Of a DNA stretch of 27,400 nt, positions 1 to 8,271 are shown in pieces (positions within the stretch are counted from its first letter, which is position 1; every line of letters begins with the position of its first letter). The stretch is taken from assembly GCA_038239195.1 (NCBI GenBank), contig JBBSEZ010000082.1:1-27400 (forward strand), read 5' to 3'. The notes beneath the pieces are model-generated. The model had not been told where the DNA came from. It saw only the letters and a list, made by a program, of their open reading frames with translations, and did not search any database. A program made the translations under genes and the position numbers. The DNA is from JBBSEZ01 sp038239195. GTDB lineage: Bacteria > Planctomycetota > Planctomycetia > Gemmatales > Gemmataceae.

Positions 1-216
1 CCTACAGGAAAATGCTCGAAGCGCCGGACGTAAGGGAAGTAGCAACCTTGCGGGGCATGCCTGGCGGGAGCGTGGGCCCTGACGCCCGCAAGGGTCGTGC
101 AAATCCCCGAGGTTCTGCTAAGATCAGGGGATCGGAAGGATGAAGGGCCCGCGACGTTGGCCCATTCCCCGTCTGGGTTCATCCTCCATCCTTTCGACCG
201 AAGTGGAGGAGGCGCC
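1..216. other. Left edge and leader of the ABC gene
   Basis: No gene is supported here. The third forward frame is open from the left edge to a TGA at 141-143, so the tail of an upstream gene is possible, but I do not recognise its residues. The arms AGGATGAA (137-144) and TTCATCCT (178-185) form an inverted repeat with a 33-base loop. The same AAGGATGAA word recurs in the terminator-like element at 19625-19710, so this may be a terminator remnant of an upstream gene. A weak -10-like TAAGAT lies at 119-124. Confidence 0.4.
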
Positions 217-2532
217 GTGGCACGCGAGCCCGAAAGTAGCGAGAGCGCATTCAAGAAGGCCTGCGCCTACCTGAACTTCGACAGGAAGGCCAAGTGGGCG
301 GCGCACTTCGCGGCCGCGTCCAGCGCCCTCGCCTACGTCTCCCTCCTCGGGGTGCTCTGGCTGTTCGTCGATCTCATGGCGTCGCGGGGGCGAATCCCCG
401 ACTACCAGGAGCTCACTCCCCTTCAGCAGCACGAGTTCGATCGCGCCTGGGTTGGCTTGACGCTCGAACAGCGCCAGGAGCGCCTGGGCCCGCTCGGCCT
501 CAGCGCCGCTGCCCGCCTCGACCTGGCCAGCATCGAGCAGCCCTCGCAGGCCGGCGATGCGGTGGATTGGCTGTGGGCGGCGCAGGTCCGGCACATCCTC
601 GCCGAGAACGTGGGGCCGGGCGCCGTTGCCCGCGTCTTCAGGGGCCGGGCGCGGACGCGCTCGGCCCCGGGCGAGAGTGGGGCGCGGGCGTCGCAGGTTG
701 CCTCGGCGCTCAGGGTGGTCGGCTCGCCTTCCGGGGCCTCGGCCCCTCTCCTGACCGCCGTCTCGCTGGCCGTCACGAGCGGCCCCCCCGTCCCCGCCCT
801 CACTCCCTTCAACGACGTCGATCACGGCATCCTCAGCCTGGTGGTGCGCGAGCGGGCGAGCGGCCGGACCTTGACGCCCGTCCCCGCCCTGGCCCGCCGG
901 GCCGGCTGGACGTGGAACGCCCCACCCGGCGCGCCGACCTTCCCGCCGCCCTACCTGACCGGCCTGTTCCTCCTGGCCTTGTTGCTCGGGCTGATCGCGA
1001 CCGGGCTTTCGCTCCTGATGCGCGAGATGGCGGCGCGCGCCACCGTCGAGGCCACCACGCGCATCCGCCGGGCCGTCTACCACCACACGTTCCGCCTCGG
1101 CACCCTCGCCGTGCGGGCCCTGGGCCCGAGCGAGGCGGTCAGCATTCTGACGCGCCACGTCGAGGCGGTCCACGACGCCCTCTATCACCTGCTCACCGTC
1201 TACTACCGCGAGCCGACCATCTTCGGGCTGCTCCTTCTCTCCGCGTTCATCGTTCATCCGCTGCTGGCCCTGGCGTTCTTGCTGTTCGCCGTGGTCGTCT
1301 GGCTCGTCGGAACACAGATCGTCAGCGCGTTCCGCCGGCAAAGCAAGCTGGCGACCAACCACGCCGCCGAGCGGCTCACGATCATCCGCGAGAGCCTGAT
1401 GCTGATGCGCCTGGTGAAGTGCTTCCTGATGGAGCAATTCAACTCTGCCCGCGTCGAGCGCCAGCTCACGCGCTACGCCCACGTTCAGCTCGTTCGCCAC
1501 CGCAGCGAGAGCGTGTATCAACCGCTGCTCATCTTCCTCGGGCTGTTCGCCTCGCTCGTGCTGCTCTACGTGGGCGCCTTCATCGTCGTGGGCGGCCAAC
1601 TGTCCGTCGCGGGGGCGGTGGTGCTGGCGACGGCGCTCTTGACGCTGTACTTCCCGATGGCGCGCTGGCTGGAGTCGCGGCGGTTCGTGCGGCGCGGCAA
1701 GGAGTCGGCACAGCAGGTGTTCCGGTTTCTGGAGCGGCGCGGCGAGGTGGGGCAGGTGGTGGGCGCGGAGTTCTTGCCCCCCCTGGCCCGGCAGATCGAG
1801 TTCGACAACGTCAGCATCCGCGACCCCGGCAGCGGGCGGATGTTGCTCGAAGACGTGACCCTCAACATCCCCGCCGGGCAGCGCATCGGCCTGATCGGGG
1901 CCGACAACCTGGAGAAGCACGCGCTCGTGTATCTTATCCCGCGCCTGCTCGACCCGACGGCGGGAGAGGTGCGCATCGACCAGCACAATCTCCGCTGGGT
2001 GACGCTCGACTCGCTGCGCGCGCAGGTTGCCATCGTGATGATGCACAACCTGGTGTTTCACGACTCGGTGTCGAACAACATCGGCTGTGGGGACACGGCC
2101 TATACGCTGCCGCAGATCATCGACGCCGCCAAGATGGCCCGCGCCCACCACTTCATCCAGAAGCTCCCGCAGGGCTACGAGACGCCCATCGGCGAACTGG
2201 GCCACACGCTGAGCGTCAGCGAACAGTTCCGCATCGCGCTGGCGCGGGCGATCCTGCGCGATCCGGCCCTCCTCATCATCGAGGAGCCGGAGACCGAGCT
2301 CGACGAGGACTCGAAGAACCTGATCGACGACACCCTGACGCGCATCCTCCCGGGGCGGACGGCCATCTTCCTGCCGCACCGCATCTCGACGATCCGCTCG
2401 TGCGATCGGCTCTACCTGGTGAACAAGGGCCGCATCGTGGCGACGGGCGTTCACAAGGACTTGCTCAAGGGCAACAAGCTCTATCGCCACCTCCATTATC
2501 TGGAGTTCAACGAGGTGGACGAGATGGTTTGA
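217..2532 (+). CDS. ABC exporter-like protein with degenerate ATP-binding motifs
   Basis: A 771-residue fused membrane and nucleotide-binding protein of the ABC exporter type. I chose GTG 217 because GGAGGAGG (205-212) precedes it by four bases; the frame is open further upstream but without family character. Hydrophobic segments fall near residues 31-54 and 246-268, followed by two more hydrophobic pairs, so about six in all. A stretch of about 190 residues between the first two segments probably lies outside the membrane. The C-terminal ABC fold is clear, but its motifs are eroded. The Walker A site (561-569) keeps the lysine (K567) in GADNLEKHA but lacks the glycines and the Ser/Thr. The signature reads LSVSE (665-669). 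The Walker B aspartate is Glu689, followed by Glu690, and no Q-loop glutamine or A-loop aromatic is seen. The switch histidine (H721, LPHR) remains. The substrate is unknown. It may be a non-hydrolysing member or need an active partner, none of which is visible here. Confidence 0.85.
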   Translation: MAREPESSESAFKKACAYLNFDRKAKWAAHFAAASSALAYVSLLGVLWLFVDLMASRGRIPDYQELTPLQQHEFDRAWVGLTLEQRQERLGPLGLSAAARLDLASIEQPSQAGDAVDWLWAAQVRHILAENVGPGAVARVFRGRARTRSAPGESGARASQVASALRVVGSPSGASAPLLTAVSLAVTSGPPVPALTPFNDVDHGILSLVVRERASGRTLTPVPALARRAGWTWNAPPGAPTFPPPYLTGLFLLALLLGLIATGLSLLMREMAARATVEATTRIRRAVYHHTFRLGTLAVRALGPSEAVSILTRHVEAVHDALYHLLTVYYREPTIFGLLLLSAFIVHPLLALAFLLFAVVVWLVGTQIVSAFRRQSKLATNHAAERLTIIRESLMLMRLVKCFLMEQFNSARVERQLTRYAHVQLVRHRSESVYQPLLIFLGLFASLVLLYVGAFIVVGGQLSVAGAVVLATALLTLYFPMARWLESRRFVRRGKESAQQVFRFLERRGEVGQVVGAEFLPPLARQIEFDNVSIRDPGSGRMLLEDVTLNIPAGQRIGLIGADNLEKHALVYLIPRLLDPTAGEVRIDQHNLRWVTLDSLRAQVAIVMMHNLVFHDSVSNNIGCGDTAYTLPQIIDAAKMARAHHFIQKLPQGYETPIGELGHTLSVSEQFRIALARAILRDPALLIIEEPETELDEDSKNLIDDTLTRILPGRTAIFLPHRISTIRSCDRLYLVNKGRIVATGVHKDLLKGNKLYRHLHYLEFNEVDEMV

Positions 2533-2538
2533 GGCACC

Positions 2539-2760
2539 AGGGACGAATACCTACAGATTGTCTTGCTCGCCCCGATCCAGGGGGCTGCGGAGTTGCTCCC
2601 CGTCTCCAGTTCGGCGCACGTCATCCTGGCGCCGGAGCTGATGGGGCTGGGCCCCTCCAGCCCCCGGATGACGTTCCTGCTGATCGTGCTCCCCACGGGC
2701 ACCATGGGGCCCGCTGGCGCGAGTTGTTGTTCCCGGCTGCCCCGGCGGGGGGAAGGAAGA
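2539..2760 (+). pseudogene. uppP: uppP (undecaprenyl-diphosphatase) 5' remnant
   Basis: The reading frame right after the ABC stop encodes the start of an UppP/BacA protein, the integral membrane enzyme that recycles undecaprenyl diphosphate for peptidoglycan synthesis. The family hallmark ELLPVSSSAH is intact, preceded by an IVLLAPIQG segment and followed by LIVLPTGTM. Three lesions are visible. The codon where the start should be (2539-2541, before the DEYLQ residues) is AGG, not ATG. In the GTM region family members usually have His-Thr-Gly-Thr, whereas Pro stands in the His position here. After GTM (about 2706) the similarity jumps to another frame (ARWRELLF, from 2709), which implies a deletion. 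No further family sequence follows, although the enzyme is normally about 270 residues or more. A functional copy is presumably elsewhere in the genome. Confidence 0.7.
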
Positions 2761-3005
2761 TGCCCTCGGCCGGGCGCTCTCACTCTGCTCGGTTTCCCGC
2801 ATCCCGCGAACGCGTTGATCGCGTGGGAACGCGGGCACGGGAGACGATCGCGGGGCGGAGCGCTCGCGGCCATCGTTGGCATTGCCGACCCGATCGGCCT
2901 TGCGACCCGGCCCCGCCTGCGTGGCGTTCTCGGGCGCTCGTGCCTCGGCACACCATTTGCCGAACAATCTCATCCTTACCTACCCCTTCCTTCTCGAGGT
3001 AATCG
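2761..3005. other. Gap between the uppP remnant and the cytochrome gene
   Basis: I see no gene here. The stretch may contain unrecognisable decayed remains of the 3' part of uppP. The end of it carries the leader of the cytochrome gene, with GAGG at 2996-2999. Confidence 0.4.
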
Positions 3006-4556
3006 ATGAGAAACCCCCTTCAACTGGCTGTCGGCGTCGGCGTGGGCCTCTGTCTCGGCCTGGCGACGGTGAGCGTTCGTTCCCGCGAGGGCGAGGAGAA
3101 GCCGCCCGCGAAACCGGCCGCCCTCCGCGACGCGGCGGCGGAGGCCGTCGCCTCCCGCCAGCCCGCCAGCGACCGCCCCGAATCGAAAAAGAGCAAGCAC
3201 GACAAGTCCGACCGCTTCGACCCCAACAAGGCGCCCTCCTCGTCCCGCGCGCTCGCCGGACAGCCCGACAAGGGCATGTTCCTCGGCTTCGACTTCGCGC
3301 GCGACCCGCTCGGCTCCAAGAAGCCGATGATGACGTTCGAAGAAATCATGAAGGCCGACGTCGAGGCCAAGCCCAAGGTGATGGCGCTCCAGCACAAGCT
3401 CCTGGCGGGCCGCTACAACCTCAAGCCGAAGTTCGACCCCGAGGCGACGATGTCGCGCGGCAAGCCCCTGTGCGTCGGGCCCACGGCGCTGCTCGCCGAA
3501 GGGCAGACGTGGGAGAAGCTCGGGGACATGAGCCCGGGCGCCATTCGCAAGGAGGGCGCCTTCCCCTACCCGGCGCTGCCTCACCCGAAACACATGCCGG
3601 GTGGGCAGGTCTTCCCCAAGATGCAGATCGCGATGTTCCCGCGCCTCGAGCGCTTCGACGTCGATTTCGACCTCCCCGAAGAGTTCCTGCCCGAGTTTCC
3701 GCCGGCGATCTACCTGCAAACGCGGCCCGAACTGGGCGACGTCTCCCGCGGGGAGGTGGTGTCGCTCAACAACTTCCAGCGCCTGTTCAAGGACATTGTC
3801 ACGCCGGTGCAGTTCGACGGCCTGCGCATGCTCCTCACCCCGCTCCCGCAGGAAGAGTTCAACTTGACCGACGACCGCAAGTCGGCCCACCCCTCGCTCG
3901 GCGTCGCCTGCCTCGATTGCCACGTCAACGGCCACACCACCGGGCAGTTCCACCTCAACCCGGACACGCGCCCGCAACATCGCCGCTTCCGACTGGACAC
4001 GACCAGCCTGCGCGGGCTGTTCAATCAGCAGATCCACGGCTCCAAGCGCAGCCTGCGCTCGGTCGAGGACTTCACCGAGTTCGAGCAGCGCACCGCCTAC
4101 TTCAACGGCGACCCGATCCACGCCATGAAGAAGGGCTTCGTCCAGCTCGACCGCGTTCGCGTCAGCCACATGGCCCAGATGCAGAACATGTTCAACTTCC
4201 CGCCGGCGCCGAAGCTCAACCTGCTCGGCCGGCTCGACGCCAAGAAGGCCACCAAGAGCGAGTTGCGCGGCGAGAAACTGTTCTTCGGCAAGGCCCAGTG
4301 CGGCGTCTGCCATCCGGCGCCGTTCTACCTCGACGACAAGATGCACGACCTCAAGCTCGAGCGCTTCACCGCCGAGCCGGGCGACGGGCCGATCAAGACG
4401 TTCACCCTGCGCGGCATCAAGGACAGCCCGCCCTACCTGCACGACGGGCGCTGCCTGACCCTGGAAGACACCGTCGAGTTCTTCAACCTCGTTCTCGAAC
4501 TGAAGCTCACCAAGGAGGAGAAGAAAGACCTGGTGGCGTTCATGCGGCAGCTCTAG
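3006..4556 (+). CDS. Exported dihaem cytochrome c peroxidase-like protein
   Basis: A 516-residue exported protein. The N-terminus (MRNP followed by a hydrophobic run to about residue 24) looks like a Sec signal peptide. A Lys/Pro-rich low-complexity stretch follows. Two c-type haem motifs are visible: CLDCH at residues 302-306 and CGVCH at 432-436. The C-terminal part has the TLRGI...PYLHDGR and TLEDTVEFF signatures typical of the dihaem cytochrome c peroxidase/MauG family. Planctomycete proteins of this kind are often annotated only as cytochrome-like. The likely role is periplasmic electron transfer or peroxide reduction, but the N-terminal 280 residues are not those of a standard peroxidase and the substrate is unknown. 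ATG 3006 follows GAGG (2996-2999). The next gene starts 71 bases on with its own promoter-like element, so this is probably a single-gene unit. Confidence 0.8.
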   Translation: MRNPLQLAVGVGVGLCLGLATVSVRSREGEEKPPAKPAALRDAAAEAVASRQPASDRPESKKSKHDKSDRFDPNKAPSSSRALAGQPDKGMFLGFDFARDPLGSKKPMMTFEEIMKADVEAKPKVMALQHKLLAGRYNLKPKFDPEATMSRGKPLCVGPTALLAEGQTWEKLGDMSPGAIRKEGAFPYPALPHPKHMPGGQVFPKMQIAMFPRLERFDVDFDLPEEFLPEFPPAIYLQTRPELGDVSRGEVVSLNNFQRLFKDIVTPVQFDGLRMLLTPLPQEEFNLTDDRKSAHPSLGVACLDCHVNGHTTGQFHLNPDTRPQHRRFRLDTTSLRGLFNQQIHGSKRSLRSVEDFTEFEQRTAYFNGDPIHAMKKGFVQLDRVRVSHMAQMQNMFNFPPAPKLNLLGRLDAKKATKSELRGEKLFFGKAQCGVCHPAPFYLDDKMHDLKLERFTAEPGDGPIKTFTLRGIKDSPPYLHDGRCLTLEDTVEFFNLVLELKLTKEEKKDLVAFMRQL

Positions 4557-4583
4557 CGGGCTCGCACAGGGGGCCAGGGGCCC

Positions 4584-4589
4584 TATAAT
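4584..4589 (+). promoter_or_regulatory. TATAAT -10 element before the TPR gene
   Basis: A perfect TATAAT hexamer sits 38 bases before the chosen start of the TPR gene. No good -35 hexamer is seen at the expected distance (CTCGCA at 4561-4566). A short hairpin with GGGCC/GGCCC arms (4571-4583) abuts the box and might end the cytochrome transcript. Confidence 0.4.
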
Positions 4590-4626
4590 GGGTGCTGATC
4601 GACGTCGGTTGCCAGGAGGCCCGCTC

Positions 4627-6063
4627 ATGGTCAGTCAGCACCCCGACTTCAAGGCCCAGCTCGCCCTCGAGCGCGGGCGCGAGATGGCTCGCCTCAACAA
4701 GGTGGCCGCTGCCCTGGCCGCCTTCAACGAGGCCCTCGCGTCCGCGCCCGAGCTGGTCGAGGCCCACTTCGAGCGCGGCAAGCTGCACCTGTCGGCGCGC
4801 GATCTGGGCGTCGCCGCCTGCGATTTCCGGGAGGCGCTTCGTCTGCAACCCGACCACGCCGAGGGGCACGCCCTGCTGGGGGCGACGCTCGGCCAGTGGG
4901 GCAAGCCGGACGAGGCGCTCGTCCATTTGACGCGCGCCATCGAGCTGGCGCCCACGAGCCCGGGCCCGTATAACGACCGGGGCATCCTCCTGGCCCAGAA
5001 GGGCAAGCACGCCGAGGCGCTCGCCGATTTCGACGCCTCGCTGCAGCGCGAATCGACCTCGTCGGTCACCTGGTTCAACCGGGCCAACACTCACCAGGCG
5101 CTCGGGGCCCCCGCCAGGGCGCTGGCCGACTACAACGAGGCGATCCGTCGCGACCCGCGGGCGCCGCGCTACTTCATGTGCCGGGCCTCGGCCTACGCCG
5201 GCCTGGGCCAGCACCACGAGGCCATCGCCGACTATACCACCGCTCTGCGCCTCGACCCCGACGACCGGGAGGCCCACTACGGCCGGGCGCTGTCGCACTT
5301 CGAGTTGAAGCAACTCGACGATGCGCTGTCGGACTTCGGCAAGGCGATCAGCCGAAAGGTGCATGCGGACAAGGCGCACGGCCGGCGCGGGCTCATCTAC
5401 ATCGAGCGCGGCGACTACGAGCGCGCGCTGGGCGACTTCAACGCCGGGATCAAGCTCCTGCCCAACGATGGCCTGCTGCGCCTGGCGCGCGGGGGAGTGC
5501 ATCTGGAGTTGAAGAAGTACGACAAGGCGGTCGCCGACTTCACCGAGGCGGTTCGGCTGCAACCGAGCCTGTGGCAGGCGTACGTGGGGCGCGGCGTGGC
5601 GGAGGGCAACCGGGGCAACGAGCCGGAGGCCCTCGCCGACTTCAGCACCGCCATCGGGCACGCGCCTGACGACCCGCAGCCCTTTTACGACCGGGGGAAG
5701 GTCTATCAGCGCCTGCGCCAGTTCGACCGCGCCGCGGCGGATTATCGGGAAGCGGCGCGCCTCAAGTCGGACAGCGCCACGTTCGCCAATCAGATCGCCT
5801 GGCTTCTGGCGACGTGCCCGGACGAGGGAGTGCGCAACGGCCCGGAGTCGCTGGCGCTGGCGACGAAGGCCTGCGAGCTGACGGAGTGGAAGGAGGCGTG
5901 GATCCTCGATACCTACGCCGCCGCCCTGGCCGAGTGCGGGCGCTTCGAGGAGGCGGTCGAGCAGATGAAGAAGGCCATTGCCGGCGGCGAGGCAGAGCAC
6001 CAGCCGGAGCTCCGCCAGCGGTTGCAGCTATTCCAGGCTGGCAAGCCGTATCGGGCGCCGTAG
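4627..6063 (+). CDS. TPR repeat protein
   Basis: A 478-residue protein made almost wholly of tetratricopeptide repeats. About eleven consecutive units run from residue 10 to about 385, recognisable from the recurring A..G..HF.RG and ALADF..AI.L.P patterns. A 40-residue spacer containing ANQIAWLLATCPD follows, then a twelfth repeat (ILDTYAAALAECGRFEEAV). This spacer-plus-repeat ending is familiar to me from planctomycete TPR proteins. No signal peptide or membrane segment is seen, so it is probably a cytoplasmic protein-protein interaction scaffold. I chose ATG 4627 over ATG 4588 because AGGAGG (4614-4619) lies seven bases before it, while 4588 overlaps a TATAAT box. The partner is unknown. 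The gene converges on the protease gene, with 51 bases between their stop codons and no obvious terminator. Confidence 0.85.
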   Translation: MVSQHPDFKAQLALERGREMARLNKVAAALAAFNEALASAPELVEAHFERGKLHLSARDLGVAACDFREALRLQPDHAEGHALLGATLGQWGKPDEALVHLTRAIELAPTSPGPYNDRGILLAQKGKHAEALADFDASLQRESTSSVTWFNRANTHQALGAPARALADYNEAIRRDPRAPRYFMCRASAYAGLGQHHEAIADYTTALRLDPDDREAHYGRALSHFELKQLDDALSDFGKAISRKVHADKAHGRRGLIYIERGDYERALGDFNAGIKLLPNDGLLRLARGGVHLELKKYDKAVADFTEAVRLQPSLWQAYVGRGVAEGNRGNEPEALADFSTAIGHAPDDPQPFYDRGKVYQRLRQFDRAAADYREAARLKSDSATFANQIAWLLATCPDEGVRNGPESLALATKACELTEWKEAWILDTYAAALAECGRFEEAVEQMKKAIAGGEAEHQPELRQRLQLFQAGKPYRAP

Positions 6064-6114
6064 GGGCAGATGGCGCCTTCCGGTCGAACCGTTCGCCGCG
6101 CCCATCGCCTTCTC

Positions 6115-7515
6115 TCACGGCAAGCGCACCACCCCCCGTCCCACCTCCGACGGCTTCCCCACCGTCGGCCGCGCCGCTCCGGTCAAGGCCGCCCGCACCT
6201 GCCGGGCCGTCCAGCCCGGGTGGCGCGACCAGACCAGCGCCGCCAGTGCGGCGGCTTGCGGCGACGCCGCGGAGGTCCCCGCGAACGGCTGGCCGGGGCG
6301 CCAGGTGCTGGGGAAGGGGACGGTCGCCACGAGGTCGGGCTTGGTCCTCCCCGCGACCGGGCCGCACGAGCTGTACGACAGGCGCCGGCCCTTGCTGTCG
6401 GTGGCGCCCACGGCGAAGACTTCGGGGCCGTCGCCCGGGAAAGGCACGCTGCCCTCGCGCGTCGCGACCTGGAGCTTGCCGCCCAGGACCGTCAGGTGGA
6501 ACGCGCCCGGCGCGCCGGCAGCTGCCTTGCCGGCGCGCCGCACCTTCGCGGTGTAGTCGTGGCCGGCTTTGGGGTCGAACCGTACCACGGCGGTGCTGAT
6601 GGGCGAGGCGGACGAGGAGGTGGAACTGCCCACGTCGCGCTGGTCGGTGACGTCGCGCACCACCACCTCGTAGGCCGTCCCGCCGGGCGCCGACAACTCG
6701 ACCGACAGGCGCTCGCTACCGAGGGGCCGGAGGGCGTTCTCCTTGCGCCCGCGCCCCCAGTTGTGCCAACCGTCGCGCAGCGGCAGGTACGCCCCGCCCC
6801 AGTGACGCAGGGCCGTGTTGCCCGCACTGGCGAACAGCAGCACGTCGCCGGCGCGGTCGCCGGGGCCCAGGACTTCGGTCAGCTTCTGATGGGTTGGCCC
6901 TTTGCCTTCGCCGTCGCTCCAGGTCGGCATGATGATCGAACAGGAGATGATGCGGGCCCCTTCTCTCCGCGCCCAGCGCACCGCCTCGACGAACTGCTCG
7001 GGCCGGTCCGGCTCCCAGTTCGCGAAGAACAGTTCCGCCTCGGGCGCCAGCACGTGCAGCACCTCGCCGCACAGGATGCCGTGCTGACTGTCGCGCGCTT
7101 CGAGGTTGCCGTCGAAGCGGAACGAGCGCGCCTTGATGCGGGCCGGAAGGGCCTTGCCCAGGGCGCTGCGATAGCCCTTGAAGCCGGAATCGAGGACGGC
7201 GATCTTGAGGCCGCGCCCCCGTTGCCCGGCGGCGTGCCAGGCGTCGGCACCAACTCGCCTGAGCGCCTGCTCGAGCGTGACGGGCTCTTCGGCGGGAGCG
7301 ATGGCCCCGTAAACGCGGACGCTGCGGCCTGTCCGGAACCTCTCCAGGAACGAGGTCGAACTCAGCGGAGCGCTCGACCCCTCCGCGGTGTCGAAGGGGG
7401 GCGATTGGCCGTGCAGTCCACGCCCGGGCGCGCCAAAGAGCGCCCAGCCGGTCAGCCCGACCCAGAGGGCCGTCCCGGCGAACAGCCCGAGCCTGCCTGG
7501 TAGCTTCCTCATCAT
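6115..7515 (-). CDS. Secreted subtilisin-like serine protease (S8 family)
   Basis: A 466-residue S8 family peptidase. It has an N-terminal signal-like segment (MMRKLPGR then a hydrophobic run to about residue 30), so it is probably secreted to the periplasm or the outside. The catalytic triad is visible: Asp109 in AVLDSG, His145 in DSQHG and Ser415 in GTSAASP. The oxyanion-hole asparagine lies in FASAGN. Between SAGN and the serine block there is a stretch of about 150 residues rich in beta-type sequence (LSVELS, YEVVVRDV, FHLTVLGG). It looks like an inserted beta-sandwich of the kind seen in some subtilases. The start is the pair of ATG codons at 7515/7512; the frame runs on upstream to 7704 but that part is Arg-rich and without family character. 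No convincing ribosome binding site is seen. The substrate is unknown. Confidence 0.85.
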   Translation of the reverse strand: MMRKLPGRLGLFAGTALWVGLTGWALFGAPGRGLHGQSPPFDTAEGSSAPLSSTSFLERFRTGRSVRVYGAIAPAEEPVTLEQALRRVGADAWHAAGQRGRGLKIAVLDSGFKGYRSALGKALPARIKARSFRFDGNLEARDSQHGILCGEVLHVLAPEAELFFANWEPDRPEQFVEAVRWARREGARIISCSIIMPTWSDGEGKGPTHQKLTEVLGPGDRAGDVLLFASAGNTALRHWGGAYLPLRDGWHNWGRGRKENALRPLGSERLSVELSAPGGTAYEVVVRDVTDQRDVGSSTSSSASPISTAVVRFDPKAGHDYTAKVRRAGKAAAGAPGAFHLTVLGGKLQVATREGSVPFPGDGPEVFAVGATDSKGRRLSYSSCGPVAGRTKPDLVATVPFPSTWRPGQPFAGTSAASPQAAALAALVWSRHPGWTARQVRAALTGAARPTVGKPSEVGRGVVRLP

Positions 7516-8271
7516 GAGTGCCGCCGCCGCAAGAAGGTTGTCAAATGAGTGAAGGCCGACGGACCAGGCGGAACGGCTGCGTTCCCGGTCCCTATTCTTT
7601 CGGCCCCGCCAGGCGGTCCGTGCCACTTTTTCTCCCACCACTCCGGGCGGGCATACCAGTGTACGCGCCAAACAACAGGCGCAGCGCCTCGGGGCCCGAC
7701 GCATTCACCTTTCTGAGGCATCCGGCCCGGTAAGATGTAGCGCTTCTGCGCGTTCGTCCAACCGCGGCCACCCGGCATCTTACCCAGCCAGCTCGCCCCC
7801 GTGCGGCGCAGCGCCGGCAGAGCGCGTGGCGATCCAGCTCACAGCCCCTCTCGCCTGCACGCGGGGGAGAGGGGTTGGGGTGAGGGGGGGGGCCTTTCCC
7901 GACGACGGCCCCCCACCCCCAAACTCTCTCCCCAAGTACAGGGAGGCGAGCAAGCAAGCGGCCTTTTCGCAAGGTCGTGCTGGGGTGGTAGGCTCCGTCC
8001 TCATTGTCGCCCGGGCACCCGACGAGGCCCTCCCCGCGGCATTTCTACCTCCGGGCTGCGACCTCGTCATCGATCCCCAAGAGGCCCGATAGCTGCGCCG
8101 CACCGGGATGACTTTCCTCTTCTCGCAGCGCCGTGGACAGTTTCGCGGCCGCCCGCAAAGAGGGCATCCGTCAGGCCACGGGGGACTGGGGCCCTGGCTT
8201 GACGCCGACATTGCTGAGACGAGCGGAACCGGGCGAAAGCGCACTCGCTGTTTGGTTTCCCAGGCGGCGAC
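7516..8271. other. Non-coding or decayed region with palindromic repeats
   Basis: About 750 bases without a convincing gene. Several frames are open on both strands, as expected at this GC content, but none shows a ribosome binding site with a recognisable product. The stretch carries the head-to-head inverted repeat at 7845-7945. It then runs, in the RHS reading frame but without RHS character, up to the point where the RHS remnant begins. Confidence 0.5.
7845..7945. repeat. Head-to-head GC-rich palindromic repeat
   Basis: The arms CCCCTCTC (7845-7852) and GAGAGGGG (7867-7874) form one hairpin. The following G-rich segment (about 7864-7893, GAGAGGGGTTGGGGTGAGG) is nearly complementary to a C-rich segment at about 7907-7933 across a loop of about 13 bases, giving a second and longer inverted repeat. 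A partial third hairpin uses CTCCC and GGGAG around 7928-7945. From memory, elements of this type are common dispersed intergenic repeats in planctomycetes and other high-GC bacteria. That is recollection, not a search result. Confidence 0.6.

Noticed and set aside
124..2496. A 790-codon open frame on the minus strand opposite the ABC gene
   Set aside because: The plus strand holds membrane segments and an ABC fold. The minus frame is a shadow rich in Arg, Gln and Asp.
2563..3009. An intact 148-residue protein at the uppP position
   Set aside because: The apparent start is internal to the UppP similarity, and after GTM the frame no longer matches the family. It is a remnant, not a gene.
7512..7778. 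Small minus-strand open frame upstream of the protease gene
   Set aside because: It overlaps the protease start, has no ribosome binding site and no recognisable family. Neighbouring frames are open too, as expected by chance.
7592..7972. Minus-strand open frame across the palindromic repeat
   Set aside because: Much of it is the translation of the G/C-rich inverted repeat, and no family is recognised.
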